Shown here: piece by piece, positions 24,763-33,915 of the stretch | Layout of the letters: each line of letters begins with the position of its first letter | How positions within the stretch are numbered: position 1 is the stretch's first letter | NCBI GenBank assembly: GCA_964416315.1 | Contig: CAYQDR010000001.1 | Coordinates: forward strand, 57,840-121,839 | Direction: 5' to 3' | From: CAYQDR01 sp964416315 | GTDB taxonomy: Bacteria; Methylomirabilota; Methylomirabilia; Rokubacteriales; DASRDR01 | Length of the DNA stretch: 64,000 bases | Translations under genes and position numbers: made by a program | The notes under the pieces: model-generated | What the model was told of the DNA's origin: nothing | Database searches by the model: none | Seen by the model: only the letters and a program-made list of their open reading frames with translations

Positions 24763-25281
24763 CGAGCGCGCGGGCTTGACAACGGCCGGGTGGGGTGAGG
24801 GATACTTCCGGGTACGCGCCGGGAGGGCCCCGGCTGTCGGCGGCGCCCGGCGTCAGTCCCGTCCTCGCCGGTGGATCGACCGAGTGGGCCGGGCGCTCCG
24901 TTCGGGGAGCCTGGGCCGCCGCGCGGCGGTCGCCAGCGGGAAGGGCGGCTTGGGATGGAGATGGTCAACGAGACGACCCGCGGCGACCGGCGCGGAGGGA
25001 TGGATGTGGTTCCGCCGTCCCGGCCCTCGCGAGTTGCACGCCGTGCGTCGGGTCTACGCCGCCTCGACGGTGGGCCGCGCTGTCCCCGCGCTCGCTTCGC
25101 GGCGCCTCCGGGTCCACACGGCGTCACCCCGGCGTCCCCCGCCTCCCGATCCCTCGTGACTTCACGGGGCCCCCCGGCCCGCCTGTTCCCGTGCCCCCGA
25201 ACTGCGGTCGCGCGTGCGAAGACGAGCGCCCGATCGCGACACGAGCGAGAAGAGCGTGCGGGATACCTCAGGGAGGAACCC
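24763..25281 (+). other. Long non-coding leader before the gluconate dehydrogenase-like genes
   Basis: No convincing gene in about 520 bases. TTGACA (24776-24781) with GATACT (24801-24806) at a 19-base spacing is a possible promoter. Open frames here have no homology pattern I recognise. The sequence ends in an AGGGAGGA ribosome site for the gene at 25282. Confidence 0.4.
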
Positions 25282-25839
25282 ATGGAGGCTCAATCGCTGG
25301 ATCGCCGGACTTTTCTCCGTCTCTCGGGGAGCGCCGCCGCGGCCATGGCTGTGATCTCGGCCGGCGTCCCCCTCGTGCCGCTGGCCGCGGAGGCCGGGCT
25401 CTGGGGGCTCGAGCTCAGGGTCCTCAGCGAGCACGAGGCGATGACGCTGGTCAAGGTCGCTCGCCGGATCTTTCCTCACAGGACGCTGGCCGACATGTAC
25501 TACGCGGCCGTGGTCCAGGTGCTCGACGAGGACGCGCAGAAGTCGGCCGAGACCGCCAGGCTGCTCAAGGACGGCGTGGCGGCGCTGGACAAGGCCCTGG
25601 GCACCCGGTGGATCGACCTGTCGGCCGGGTACCAGTTCGCCGCGCTGCAGGCTCAGCCGAAGCTCCTCGACGCCGTCAAGGGCAAGGCGGTGGTCGCCCT
25701 CTACAACAACCCCCTCGCATGGCGCCACTTCGGCTACGAGGGCCCGTCTTTTCAGGACGGCGGCTACATCAAGCGGGGGTTCAACGACCTGAACTGGCTG
25801 CCGGACCCACCCGAAGGGGCGAGCCCGAGGGTCGGGTAG
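25282..25839 (+). CDS. Gluconate 2-dehydrogenase subunit 3 family protein (Tat signal)
   Basis: 185 residues. LDRRTFLRLSGSAAAAMAVISAGVPLVPLAAEA is a twin-arginine signal peptide. The rest (LRVLSEHEAMTLVKVARRIFPHRTLADMYYAAVVQVLDE, then LPDPPEG at the end) matches the small gamma subunit of membrane gluconate/sorbitol-type dehydrogenases. It helps export and anchor the flavoprotein encoded 17 bases downstream, which lacks its own signal and is presumably carried through Tat with it. The cytochrome c subunit of classical complexes is not next to it. Confidence 0.82.
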   Translation: MEAQSLDRRTFLRLSGSAAAAMAVISAGVPLVPLAAEAGLWGLELRVLSEHEAMTLVKVARRIFPHRTLADMYYAAVVQVLDEDAQKSAETARLLKDGVAALDKALGTRWIDLSAGYQFAALQAQPKLLDAVKGKAVVALYNNPLAWRHFGYEGPSFQDGGYIKRGFNDLNWLPDPPEGASPRVG

Positions 25840-25856
25840 CGGAGGAGGGCGGCGCC

Positions 25857-27425
25857 ATGGCCAAGTTTGCGCTGAGCGACGACGGCGTGGTGGTGGTGAT
25901 CGGCAGCGGGGCCGGGGGCGGCACCCTCGCCCACGAGCTGTGCCAGAAGGGCGTCAAGGTGGTCCTGCTGGAGGCCGGAGGCCGGCTGTCGCTGGCCGAC
26001 TTCGTCAATGACGAGTGGACGGCCTTCATGCAGACGGCCTGGCTCGACAAGCGCACCACCTCGGGCTCCTGGCGGGTGTCCAAGGACTTTCCGAACCTAC
26101 CGGCCTGGATCTGCAAGACGGTCGGCGGCTCCACCGTGCACTGGGCCGGCGCGAGCCTCCGCTTCCAGGAGCACGAGTTCCAGGTCCGGACCGTGTACGG
26201 CGACATTCCGGGCGCGAGCCTGCTCGACTGGCCGCTCACGCTCAAGGATCTCGAGCCCTACTACGACCGGGCCGAGGACAAGCTCGGGGTAACCCGGACC
26301 CACGGCATTCCAGGGCTCCCGGGCAACAACAACTTCAAGGTCATGTACAACGGCGCCACGCGGCTCGGTTACAAGGACGTGCACACCGGGCGCATGGCGA
26401 TCAACAGCCGGCCGCGCGACGGGAGGCCGGCCTGCCAGCAGATCGGCTTTTGCTTTCAGGGGTGCAAGATCGGGGCGAAGTGGTCGATCCTCTACAGCGA
26501 GATTCCCAAGGCCGAGGCCACCGGCAACCTGGACCTGCGGCCGGAGTGCCAGGCCCTCCGGATCGAGCACGACGCGCGCGGCAAGGTCACGGGCGTCCTC
26601 TACGTCGACAAGAGCGGCATCCAGCAGGTCCAGAAGGCCCGGATCGTCTGCGTGGCCTGCAACTCCATCGAGAGCCCACGCCTGCTCCTCAACTCGGCGT
26701 CGTCTCGCTTCCCCCAGGGGCTGGCCAACTCCTCCGGCCAGGTCGGGAAGAACTACATGCGCCACATGACCGGCTCCGTCTACGCCAGCTTCGACCAGCC
26801 GGTCAACATGCACCGTGGCACGACGATGGCCGGGATCGTCACGGACGAGAGCGGCAACAAGCCCGCGCGGGGCTTCGCCGGCGGCTACCTGATGGAAACG
26901 CTCTCGCTGGGCCTGCCGTTCCTGGCGGCGTTCCTGAACCCCGGGGCGTACGGAGAGCCGTTCGCCGAGGCCCTCGACCACTACAACCACACGGCCGGCA
27001 TGTGGCTGGTGGGCGAGGACATGCCGCAGGCGACGAATCGGGTGAGCCTCCACCCCACCGAGAAGGACCAGTACGGGCTGCCGGTCCCCAACGTCCACTT
27101 CGACGACCACCCCAACGATGTCGCCATGCGCAGCCACGCTTACCGGCAGGGGTCGGCCGTCTACCAGGCGGTGGGGGCGCTCAAGACCTACGAGGTGCCG
27201 TCCTATCCCTCCACGCACAACCTCGGCACGAACCGCATGAGCGCGCGCCCCGCCGACGGCGTGTGCAACAAGTGGGGCCAGACGCACGACATCGCGAATC
27301 TCTTCATCTCCGACGGCAGCCAGTTCACCACCGGCGGCGCGGAGAACCCGACGCTGACCATCGTAACCCTGGCCATCCGGCAGGCCGAGTACATCGCGGA
27401 CCAGATGAAAACGCGGAACATCTGA
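25857..27425 (+). CDS. GMC-family FAD oxidoreductase (gluconate/sugar dehydrogenase large subunit-like)
   Basis: 522 residues from ATG 25857, with GGAGGAGGG upstream. VVVIGSGAGGGTLAHELCQKGVKVVLLEAGG is the FAD dinucleotide-binding motif. WICKTVGGSTVHWAGASLRFQEHEF, DLEPYYDRAEDKLGV, CQQIGFCFQGCKIGAKWS (Cys-rich) and the C-terminal THNLGTNRMSARPADGVCNKWGQTHDIANLFISDGS are GMC_oxred_C features. It should oxidise a sugar or alcohol in the periplasm and pass electrons to the respiratory chain. Paired with the Tat-signal small subunit, so likely co-exported. Confidence 0.88.
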   Translation: MAKFALSDDGVVVVIGSGAGGGTLAHELCQKGVKVVLLEAGGRLSLADFVNDEWTAFMQTAWLDKRTTSGSWRVSKDFPNLPAWICKTVGGSTVHWAGASLRFQEHEFQVRTVYGDIPGASLLDWPLTLKDLEPYYDRAEDKLGVTRTHGIPGLPGNNNFKVMYNGATRLGYKDVHTGRMAINSRPRDGRPACQQIGFCFQGCKIGAKWSILYSEIPKAEATGNLDLRPECQALRIEHDARGKVTGVLYVDKSGIQQVQKARIVCVACNSIESPRLLLNSASSRFPQGLANSSGQVGKNYMRHMTGSVYASFDQPVNMHRGTTMAGIVTDESGNKPARGFAGGYLMETLSLGLPFLAAFLNPGAYGEPFAEALDHYNHTAGMWLVGEDMPQATNRVSLHPTEKDQYGLPVPNVHFDDHPNDVAMRSHAYRQGSAVYQAVGALKTYEVPSYPSTHNLGTNRMSARPADGVCNKWGQTHDIANLFISDGSQFTTGGAENPTLTIVTLAIRQAEYIADQMKTRNI

Positions 27426-27542
27426 GCGGCGGGCGGGGGACGCTTCCGCCGCCACGCGGACGCCCGGGTCAGCCCGGCCCGGGCGTCCGTGTGTCTCGAA
27501 TGCCTAGATGGCAGGCCGTAGGCTTCCGCAGGTCTCCGGTGG

Positions 27543-27569
27543 CCTCACCCCAATGAGGTGCGCTAGACT
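27543..27569 (+). promoter_or_regulatory. Probable promoter/operator of the aco-type operon
   Basis: TAGACT (27564-27569) is a plausible -10 box. The inverted repeat CCTCA (27543-27547)/TGAGG (27554-27558) lies just upstream, where a regulator could bind. No clear -35 box is present, so activation by a regulator (AcoR-like sigma-54 activation is known for other aco operons, but no -24/-12 signature was seen) is only a guess. Confidence 0.3.
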
Positions 27570-27621
27570 TGGGGCCGCCGAGAGGGTCGAGCCCGTCACC
27601 CCCACCCGGGGAGGAGACGCC

Positions 27622-28626
27622 ATGGAGATCAACCGAGACACGCTCCTGGGGATGTACGAGCGCATGCGCCTGATCCGCGAGTTCGAGGACCGGCTGCACA
27701 CGGACTTTGCCGGAGGCAAGATTCCGGGCTTCGTCCACCTGTACGCGGGCGAGGAAGCCGTGGCGGTGGGCGTCTGCGCCACCCTGCGGGACGACGACTT
27801 CATCACCAGCACGCACCGCGGCCACGGGCACTGCATCGCGAAGGGCGTCGCCCCGCGGGCGATGATGGCCGAGATCCATGGCAAGGCCACGGGCGCCTGC
27901 AAGGGGAAGGGGGGCTCCATGCACATCGCCGGCGTGGACCGCGGCATGCTCGGGGCCAACGGGATCGTCGGCGGCGGGCCGCCGCTCGCGTGCGGCGCCG
28001 GGCTCACCGCGAAGCTCAAGGGCGGAGACCAGGTCACGGCCTGCTTCTTCGGCGACGGCGCCGCCAACCAGGGGACCACGGCCGAGTCGCTGAACCTGGC
28101 CGGCATCTGGAAGCTCCCTGTCATCTTCGTCTGCGAGAACAACCGCTACGCCGAGACGACCTCGCCCGACTACTCGGTGTCCGGGCGCGACATCGCCGCC
28201 CGCGCCCGGGGGTTCGGCATGCCCAGCGTGGCCGTCGACGGGCAGGATGTCTTCGCCGTCTACGAGGTGACGCGCGAGGCGGTCGCCCGGGCACGCCGGG
28301 GCGACGGGCCGAGCTTCATCGAGGCTCAGACCTACCGCTACTACGGCCACTTCGAGGGGGACACCATCCGTTACCGGACCAAGGAGGAGGAGCAGCACTA
28401 CCGCGGGCGCGACTGCATCCAACGGTTCCGCAAGACCGTCCTCGAGCAGAGGCTCCTGCCCGAGGCCGAGCTGGACGCCGCCGACCGCCGCGTCGCGGAC
28501 GCCCTCGAGGACGCGGTCCGGTTCGCCCAGGCGAGCCCGCTTCCGGACTCGCGGGAGACCCTGACCGATGTCTACGTGAGCTTCCCGGAGTCGCAGCTCT
28601 GGCCGTTCCAGACGGTCAGCCGCTGA
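27622..28626 (+). CDS. acoA: Acetoin/2-oxoacid dehydrogenase E1 alpha subunit
   Basis: 334 residues with GGGGAGGAG before ATG 27622. MYERMRLIREFEDRLHTDFAGGKIPGFVHLYAGEEAVAVG and GKATGACKGKGGSMHIAG are E1 alpha landmarks. The ThDP motif starts at Gly154 (GDGAANQG) and ends at the NN pair 173-174 (CENNRYAE). It decarboxylates or cleaves its substrate with the beta subunit. The lack of a phosphorylation loop and the presence of acoX downstream favour an acetoin-dehydrogenase-type system over pyruvate dehydrogenase, though the lipoyl partner is unusual. Confidence 0.88.
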   Translation: MEINRDTLLGMYERMRLIREFEDRLHTDFAGGKIPGFVHLYAGEEAVAVGVCATLRDDDFITSTHRGHGHCIAKGVAPRAMMAEIHGKATGACKGKGGSMHIAGVDRGMLGANGIVGGGPPLACGAGLTAKLKGGDQVTACFFGDGAANQGTTAESLNLAGIWKLPVIFVCENNRYAETTSPDYSVSGRDIAARARGFGMPSVAVDGQDVFAVYEVTREAVARARRGDGPSFIEAQTYRYYGHFEGDTIRYRTKEEEQHYRGRDCIQRFRKTVLEQRLLPEAELDAADRRVADALEDAVRFAQASPLPDSRETLTDVYVSFPESQLWPFQTVSR

Positions 28627-28666
28627 GCGCGGGCGCCGGATCGAGCGCCGACTGGAGGGGACGGCG

Positions 28667-29683
28667 ATGCCAGACCGACAGCTGAGCTACCGCGAAGCGA
28701 TCAACGAGGCCCTGCGCCTGGAGATGCGCCGCGATCCGACGGTGGTGCTGATGGGCGAAGACGTGACCGGAGCGTCCCAGAGCAGCGATCCGGCCCACCT
28801 CGATGCGTGGGGCGGCGTGCTGGGCGTGACCCAGGGCCTGGTGCACGAGTTCGGGCGCACCCGCGTGCGCGACACGCCGATCACCGAGTCGGCGTTTGTG
28901 GGCGCGGGCGTAGGCGCGGCGGCGACGGGCCTCCGGCCGGTGGTCGAGCTCATGTTCATCGGCTTCATGGGCGTGTGCCTGGACCAGATCACCAACCAAG
29001 CCGCGAAGATGCGCTACATGTTCGGCGGCAAGGCGAAGATCCCGCTGGTCATCCGCACGATGATCGGCGCCGGGTTCCGGGCGGCCGCTCAGCACTCCGA
29101 CTCCATGTACTCCACCTTCGTCCACTTCCCGGGCCTGAAGGTCGTCGCCCCGGCCACGCCCGCGGACGCCAAGGGCCTCCTGGCCGCGTCCATCCGCGAC
29201 GACGACCCCGTCATTTTCTGCGAGCACAAGCTCCTCTACGACCTCAAGGGGCCCGTACCCGAGGGCGACTACGTTGTGCCGCTCGGCAAGGCGGAGATCC
29301 GACGCGAGGGGAAGGACGTGACGGTGGTCGCCATCTCGCGGATGGTCCACGTGGCCCTGGAAGCGGCCGACCAGCTGGCGAAGGCGGGGATCAGCGCCGA
29401 GGTCATCGACCTCCGGACGCTCTCGCCCCTCGACGAGGACGCTCTGCTCACCTCCGTCCGCAGGACGGGGCGGCTCGTGGTCGTAGACGAGGACAACCCG
29501 CGCTGCAGCGTGGCGACGGACATCGCCGCGCTGGCGGCGACGCAGGCGCTCGAGTTCCTGAACGCGCCGGTCAAGTTGGTCACGGCGCCGCATACGCCCG
29601 TGCCCTTCAGCCCGGCCCTCGAGGACTACTATGTCCCGACGCCCCAGCGCGTGGTCGACGCCGCCCGCACCGCCATGATCTGA
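28667..29683 (+). CDS. acoB: Acetoin/2-oxoacid dehydrogenase E1 beta subunit
   Basis: 338 residues. LSYREAINEALRLEMRRDPTVVLMGEDV starts the transketolase pyrimidine domain, RVRDTPITESAFVGAGVGAA carries the Glu that activates ThDP, and the C-terminal transketolase domain has VIDLRTLSPLDEDALL and VVVDEDNPRCSVATDIAALAA. It forms the alpha2beta2 E1 with the preceding gene, 40 bases upstream. Confidence 0.9.
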   Translation: MPDRQLSYREAINEALRLEMRRDPTVVLMGEDVTGASQSSDPAHLDAWGGVLGVTQGLVHEFGRTRVRDTPITESAFVGAGVGAAATGLRPVVELMFIGFMGVCLDQITNQAAKMRYMFGGKAKIPLVIRTMIGAGFRAAAQHSDSMYSTFVHFPGLKVVAPATPADAKGLLAASIRDDDPVIFCEHKLLYDLKGPVPEGDYVVPLGKAEIRREGKDVTVVAISRMVHVALEAADQLAKAGISAEVIDLRTLSPLDEDALLTSVRRTGRLVVVDEDNPRCSVATDIAALAATQALEFLNAPVKLVTAPHTPVPFSPALEDYYVPTPQRVVDAARTAMI

Positions 29684-29760
29684 GCCCGCCCGGGCCTCGG
29701 CGCGCTCCCTCCCTCGGGTGCCGGAGGTGGTGAGCGCGCCGTTCCCCGAAAGGACCGTCC

Positions 29761-31146
29761 ATGGCCGTCGAACTCGTCATGCCCAAGTGGGGCCTCAGCA
29801 TGCAGGAGGGTGTCATCACCACCTGGCTCAAGCGCGAGGGCGACTCCGTGGAGAAGGGGGAGCCGCTCCTGGAAGTGGAGACGGAGAAGATCACGAACGT
29901 CGTGGAGGCGCCCGCCTCCGGCATCCTCGCCCGGATCCTCTACCCGGCCGGGAGCGTCGTGCCCGTGACTCGGGTCATCGCCCTCATCGCGGCGCTCGGT
30001 GAGCCCGTGCCCGAGGTCGCCGTCCCGCCGGCGGCCGAGGCCAAGGCCCCGGTGGCGGCACCGACCGTCGTCGAGCGTCCGGCGCCCGCGGCGGCCGGGA
30101 CCGGGCCGATCCCCGCCACGCCGGCCGCCCGCCGGCTCGCGAAGGAGCACGGCGTGGACCTGGCGAGCGTCCGGGGGAGCGGGCCGGGCGGCACGATCAC
30201 CAAGGAGGACGTCGAGCGCGCGCTGGTGCACGCGGTGCCCGCCGCCCCGGCACCGATCCAGAAGGTGTCCTTCTACAGCGACGGCTACCGGTTGGACGGC
30301 CTCCTCTACACACCCCGGGACCTCGCGGCCGGCGAGCGGCGGGCCGGCGTCGTGCTCTGCGTGGGCTACACGTACCTGAAGACCCTGGTCATGCCCGACG
30401 TCGCCAAGGCGCTGACCGCGGCAGGCTACGTCGCCCTGGTCTTCGACTACCGCGGCTTCGGCGACAGCGAGGGACCGCGCTGGCGCCTCATCCCCCGGGA
30501 GCAGGTGGCCGACGCGCGCGCCGCGCTCACGTTCCTGGGCGACCAGCCCCACATCGACCCCGCGTGCCTGGCCGTCCTTGGCCTCAGTCTCGGCGGCTCC
30601 AACACCGTCGCCGTGGCCGCCCTCGACCGGCGCGTCCGCGCGGCGGTGGCGATCGAGGCGATGGGGGACGGCGAGCGCTGGCTCCGGAGCCTCCGCCGCC
30701 ACTGGGAGTGGCTGGACTTCCAGGCGCGGCTCGCGGCAGACCGCTCGGCGCGCGTTCGGAGCGGTCGGTCCGCTCGCGTCGATCCGCTCGAGATCGTCCT
30801 GCCCGACCCCGACTCCCGCGCGTTCCTCGAACATGCCTACCGCGAGTTCCCGCCGATGAAGTGCGACCTGCCGCTCGAGACGGCCGAGGCGCTCCTCGAG
30901 TTCCGGCCCGAGTCGCTCGTTGGCCAGATCGCGCCCCGGCCGGTGCTCGTCATCCACGGGGCGGACGACCGCTTGGTCCCGGCGGACGAGTCGCGGAGTC
31001 TGTTCGCGCGCGCGGGCGAGCCGCGGCGGCTCGAGATCCTTCCCGGCATGGGCCACTTCGACTGGGTGACCGCCGGCAGCCCGGGCTTTCGGCGCGTCAC
31101 GGACCTGGTCCTGGCCTTCCTCCGGGAGGCGGTGCCGCCGCGATGA
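29761..31146 (+). CDS. Lipoyl-domain protein fused to an alpha/beta hydrolase (E2 analogue, AcoC-like)
   Basis: 461 residues. Residues 1-77 are a lipoyl domain with Lys43 (VETEKITNVVEAP); an Ala/Pro linker follows, and residues about 117-154 are an E3/E1-binding domain (IPATPAARRLAKEHGVDLASVRGSGPGGTITKEDV). Instead of the trimeric acyltransferase core, residues 168-461 form a serine hydrolase with Ser276 (GLSLGGS), Asp (HGADDRLV) and His (GMGHFDW). Acetoin-dehydrogenase AcoC proteins are also lipoyl-hydrolase fusions, but as I recall they lack the peripheral subunit-binding domain. This probably receives the acyl group from E1 and releases or transfers it. The start has only a weak ribosome site. 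Confidence 0.82.
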   Translation: MAVELVMPKWGLSMQEGVITTWLKREGDSVEKGEPLLEVETEKITNVVEAPASGILARILYPAGSVVPVTRVIALIAALGEPVPEVAVPPAAEAKAPVAAPTVVERPAPAAAGTGPIPATPAARRLAKEHGVDLASVRGSGPGGTITKEDVERALVHAVPAAPAPIQKVSFYSDGYRLDGLLYTPRDLAAGERRAGVVLCVGYTYLKTLVMPDVAKALTAAGYVALVFDYRGFGDSEGPRWRLIPREQVADARAALTFLGDQPHIDPACLAVLGLSLGGSNTVAVAALDRRVRAAVAIEAMGDGERWLRSLRRHWEWLDFQARLAADRSARVRSGRSARVDPLEIVLPDPDSRAFLEHAYREFPPMKCDLPLETAEALLEFRPESLVGQIAPRPVLVIHGADDRLVPADESRSLFARAGEPRRLEILPGMGHFDWVTAGSPGFRRVTDLVLAFLREAVPPR

Positions 31147-32141
31147 TCGCCGTCGGCCTCATCGCCAACCCGGCCTCGGGCAGGGACATCCGCCGGCTCG
31201 TGGCCCACGGCTCCGTCTTCGACAACGACGAGAAGGTGAGCATCGTCCGGCGCGCCCTGACGGGGCTCGAGGCGGTGGGAGTCGAGCGCGTGTGGGTCAT
31301 GCCGGATTCCTTCGGCATCGGACGCAAGGCGCTCGACGGCCTGGGCCTCAGGCTCGCCGTGTCAATGCTCCCGATGCCGGTCACGTTCACCCAGGAAGAC
31401 TCGACACGCGCGGCGGCGCTGCTGGTCCAGGGCGGGGTGGGTTGCATCGTCACGCTGGGGGGCGACGGCACCAACCGTGCCGTCGCCAAGGCGAGCGGCG
31501 ACGTGCCGCTCGTGCCGGTCTCGACCGGCACCAACAACGTCATCCCCACGATGGTCGACGGGACCGTCGCCGGGCTCGCGGCGGGCCTGGTGGCGCGCGG
31601 CCTCGCCCCGGACGCCGTGCGAACCCTCCCGCGCCTGGACGTGATCCGGCTCGACGCGGCGGCCGACCTGGCCCTGGTGGACGTGGCCCTCTACGACGAG
31701 TGCTTCGTCGCCTCGCGCGCGATCTGGGACGCCGCCAAGATCCGGGAGGTCGTGCTGACGCGCGCCGTGCCCGGGAGCATCGGGCTCTCGTCCATCGGCG
31801 CCCACCTGCCAGATGCGGCCCGCCGGGACGGGCACGGCCTCTACCTCCGGGTCGGCGAGGGCGGGCGGCCGGTGCTGGCGCCGATCGGGCCAGGCCTGGT
31901 GCGGGAGGTCCGGCTGGCCGAGACCCGGCTTCTCGCGCCGGGGGACGAGGTCGTGATCCGCCGGGCACACCCGGCGGTCCTCGCCTTGGACGGCGAGCGC
32001 GAGATCGAGCTCGCGCCGGGCGCCCGCGTCGTGGTCCGGCTCAACGCGCACGGCCCGCGCGTGGTGGACGTGCGGCGGGCGATGGAGCTGGCCGCGGCTG
32101 CGGGCGTCTTCGTCGAGCCGCGGCTCGGGGCGCCCGCGTAG
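31143..32141 (+). CDS. acoX: AcoX-like NAD kinase-fold protein
   Basis: 332 residues; ATG overlaps the preceding stop (ATGA). MIAVGLIANPASGRDIRRLVAHGSVFDNDEKVSIVRRAL and TLGGDGTNRAVAKASGDVPLVPVSTGTNNVIP are the ATP-NAD/AcoX kinase motifs, with GGDGT as nucleotide-binding loop. AcoX occurs in acetoin operons but its exact reaction is not known. Its presence in the same transcript as the E1 and lipoyl genes supports the aco assignment. The E3 gene (acoL) is missing. Confidence 0.82.
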   Translation: MIAVGLIANPASGRDIRRLVAHGSVFDNDEKVSIVRRALTGLEAVGVERVWVMPDSFGIGRKALDGLGLRLAVSMLPMPVTFTQEDSTRAAALLVQGGVGCIVTLGGDGTNRAVAKASGDVPLVPVSTGTNNVIPTMVDGTVAGLAAGLVARGLAPDAVRTLPRLDVIRLDAAADLALVDVALYDECFVASRAIWDAAKIREVVLTRAVPGSIGLSSIGAHLPDAARRDGHGLYLRVGEGGRPVLAPIGPGLVREVRLAETRLLAPGDEVVIRRAHPAVLALDGEREIELAPGARVVVRLNAHGPRVVDVRRAMELAAAAGVFVEPRLGAPA

Positions 32142-32230
32142 GGCGCCCGCCGGCCGCGTCGCCTGTCGCGAACCAGACGACGACCACGCGCTTGGGGTGG
32201 GCGCGATCCAGCCGGGCGCGTCCGCTCATC

Positions 32231-32259
32231 TGGACACCGGGGACAGCCTACCCTATCCT
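32231..32259 (+). promoter_or_regulatory. Promoter giving a leaderless acyl-CoA dehydrogenase mRNA
   Basis: TGGACA (32231-32236), 17 bases, TATCCT (32254-32259). The ATG lies at 32266, 6 bases after the -10 box, and no Shine-Dalgarno precedes it. Confidence 0.6.
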
Positions 32260-32265
32260 GCCGGC

Positions 32266-33903
32266 ATGGCGACGCACGAGGTCCTGAACCAGCCGCCCCC
32301 CCTCTCGGACTACGATCTCTACACAACCGACCGCGCCCTCGTCGAGGCGGTCCGGCGCGACGGCGCCGGCTGGGCCGAGGCGGACCTCGCTGCCTTCGGG
32401 CAGCGGCTCGGCTCCCAGGAGGCGCTCGACTGGGGCGTGCAGGCGAACCGCTACCCGCCCGTCCTCCACGCCTTCGACCGGTTCGGCCGGCGGCGGGACG
32501 AGGTCGAGTTCCACCCGGCCTGGCACGCCCTCCTCGGCCTCGGCGTGGCCCGGGGGCTCCACGGCGGGCCCTGGCGCGACCGGCGGCCCGGGGCCCACGT
32601 CGCGCGGGCGGCCGGCGTCTTCCTCCTGAACGAGGTCGAGGCGGGGGTCTGCTGCCCGATCGCGATGACGTACGCCGCGGTGCCGGCGCTCCGCCTCCAG
32701 CCCGAGCTGGCGGCGGAGTGGGAGCCGCGGATCACCGCGACGACCTACGATCCGCGCTTCCGCCCTGCCCGGGAAAAGGCGGGCGTGCTCGTCGGCATGG
32801 CGATGACCGAGAAGCAGGGGGGCTCGGACGTCCGGGCCAACACCACGGGCGCCGTCCCGGTCGGCGCGGGCGGGCCCGGCGCCGAGTACCGCCTGACGGG
32901 CCACAAGTGGTTCTGCTCGGCGCCGATGTGCGACGCCTTCCTGACCCTCGCCCAGGCGCCCGGCGGGCTCTCGTGCTTCCTCCTGCCGCGCTTTCTGCCC
33001 GACGGGACGCCGAACCGCTTCCACCTCCAGCGGCTCAAGGACAAGCTCGGCAACCGCGCGAACGCCTCGGCCGAGGTCGAGTTCGACGGCGCCGCGGCGT
33101 GGCTCGTGGGCGAGGAGGGGCGCGGGGTGCCGGTGATCATCGAGATGGTCAACTGCACGCGGCTCGACTGCGCGCTGGGCTCGGCCGGGCTCACGCGCCA
33201 GGCCGTCGCCCAGGCGCTCCACCACGCGGCGCACCGCGCGGCGTTCGGCCGGCGGCTCTTCGACCAGCCGCTCATGCGCGCCGTCCTCGCCGACCTCGCC
33301 GTCGAGTCCGAGGCGGCGACGGCGCTCGCCCTCCGGCTTGCGCGGGCCTACGACCGGCAGGACGATCCGGTCGAGGCCGCCTTCCGTCGCGTCGCGACGC
33401 CCGCCGCGAAGTACTGGATCTGCAAGCGCGGGCCCGCCGCCGTGGCCGAGGCGATGGAGGTCCTGGGCGGGAACGGCTACGTCGAGGAGTCGGTCCTCCC
33501 GCGGCTCTACCGCGAGGCGCCGGTGAACTCGATCTGGGAGGGGAGCGGGAACGTCATGTGCCTCGACGTCCTCCGCGCCCTCGCCCGCGAGCCGAAGACC
33601 TTCGAGGCGCTCCGGGCCGAGCTGACGGCCGCGGCCGGCGCCGACCGGCGGCTCGACGCGCACGTCTCGGCGCTCGACGATGCACTGAACCGGGGCGGGG
33701 GCGAGGCCGGCGAGGCGGAGGCGCGGCGGCTCGTCGAGCGGCTGGCGCTCGCGCTCCAGGGCGCGCTCCTCGTCCGCCACGCCCCGCGCGCGGTCGCGGA
33801 CGCCTTCTGCGCCTCGCGCCTCGGGGGCGACTGGGGCCGCGCGTTCGGCACGCTCCCCGCGGGAACGGACTTCGGGGCGATCCTCGACCGCGCACGCCCC
33901 TGA
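32266..33903 (+). CDS. Acyl-CoA dehydrogenase family protein, AidB-like
   Basis: 545 residues from ATG 32266. The start VLNQPPPLSDYDLYTTDRALVEAV is characteristic of AidB (DNA-alkylation response/isovaleryl-CoA dehydrogenase-like). The flavin and substrate domains show GMAMTEKQGGSDVRANTT, HKWFCSAPMCDAFLTLAQ, EVLGGNGYVEESVLPRLYREAPVNSIWEGSGNVMCLDVLRAL and the C-terminal helical domain. E. coli AidB binds DNA and FAD; many soil homologues may be real acyl-CoA dehydrogenases. The length fits AidB. Followed 12 bases later by nitronate monooxygenase; both handle nitroalkane- or acyl-type substrates, so a shared detoxification role is possible. Confidence 0.85.
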   Translation: MATHEVLNQPPPLSDYDLYTTDRALVEAVRRDGAGWAEADLAAFGQRLGSQEALDWGVQANRYPPVLHAFDRFGRRRDEVEFHPAWHALLGLGVARGLHGGPWRDRRPGAHVARAAGVFLLNEVEAGVCCPIAMTYAAVPALRLQPELAAEWEPRITATTYDPRFRPAREKAGVLVGMAMTEKQGGSDVRANTTGAVPVGAGGPGAEYRLTGHKWFCSAPMCDAFLTLAQAPGGLSCFLLPRFLPDGTPNRFHLQRLKDKLGNRANASAEVEFDGAAAWLVGEEGRGVPVIIEMVNCTRLDCALGSAGLTRQAVAQALHHAAHRAAFGRRLFDQPLMRAVLADLAVESEAATALALRLARAYDRQDDPVEAAFRRVATPAAKYWICKRGPAAVAEAMEVLGGNGYVEESVLPRLYREAPVNSIWEGSGNVMCLDVLRALAREPKTFEALRAELTAAAGADRRLDAHVSALDDALNRGGGEAGEAEARRLVERLALALQGALLVRHAPRAVADAFCASRLGGDWGRAFGTLPAGTDFGAILDRARP

Positions 33904-33915
33904 GGGGGGTCAGCT

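Noticed and set aside
24871..25281. Upstream extension of the gluconate dehydrogenase small-subunit frame
   Set aside because: Residues encoded are Arg/Pro/Gly-rich without family pattern; ATG 25282 has its own ribosome site and opens the Tat signal.
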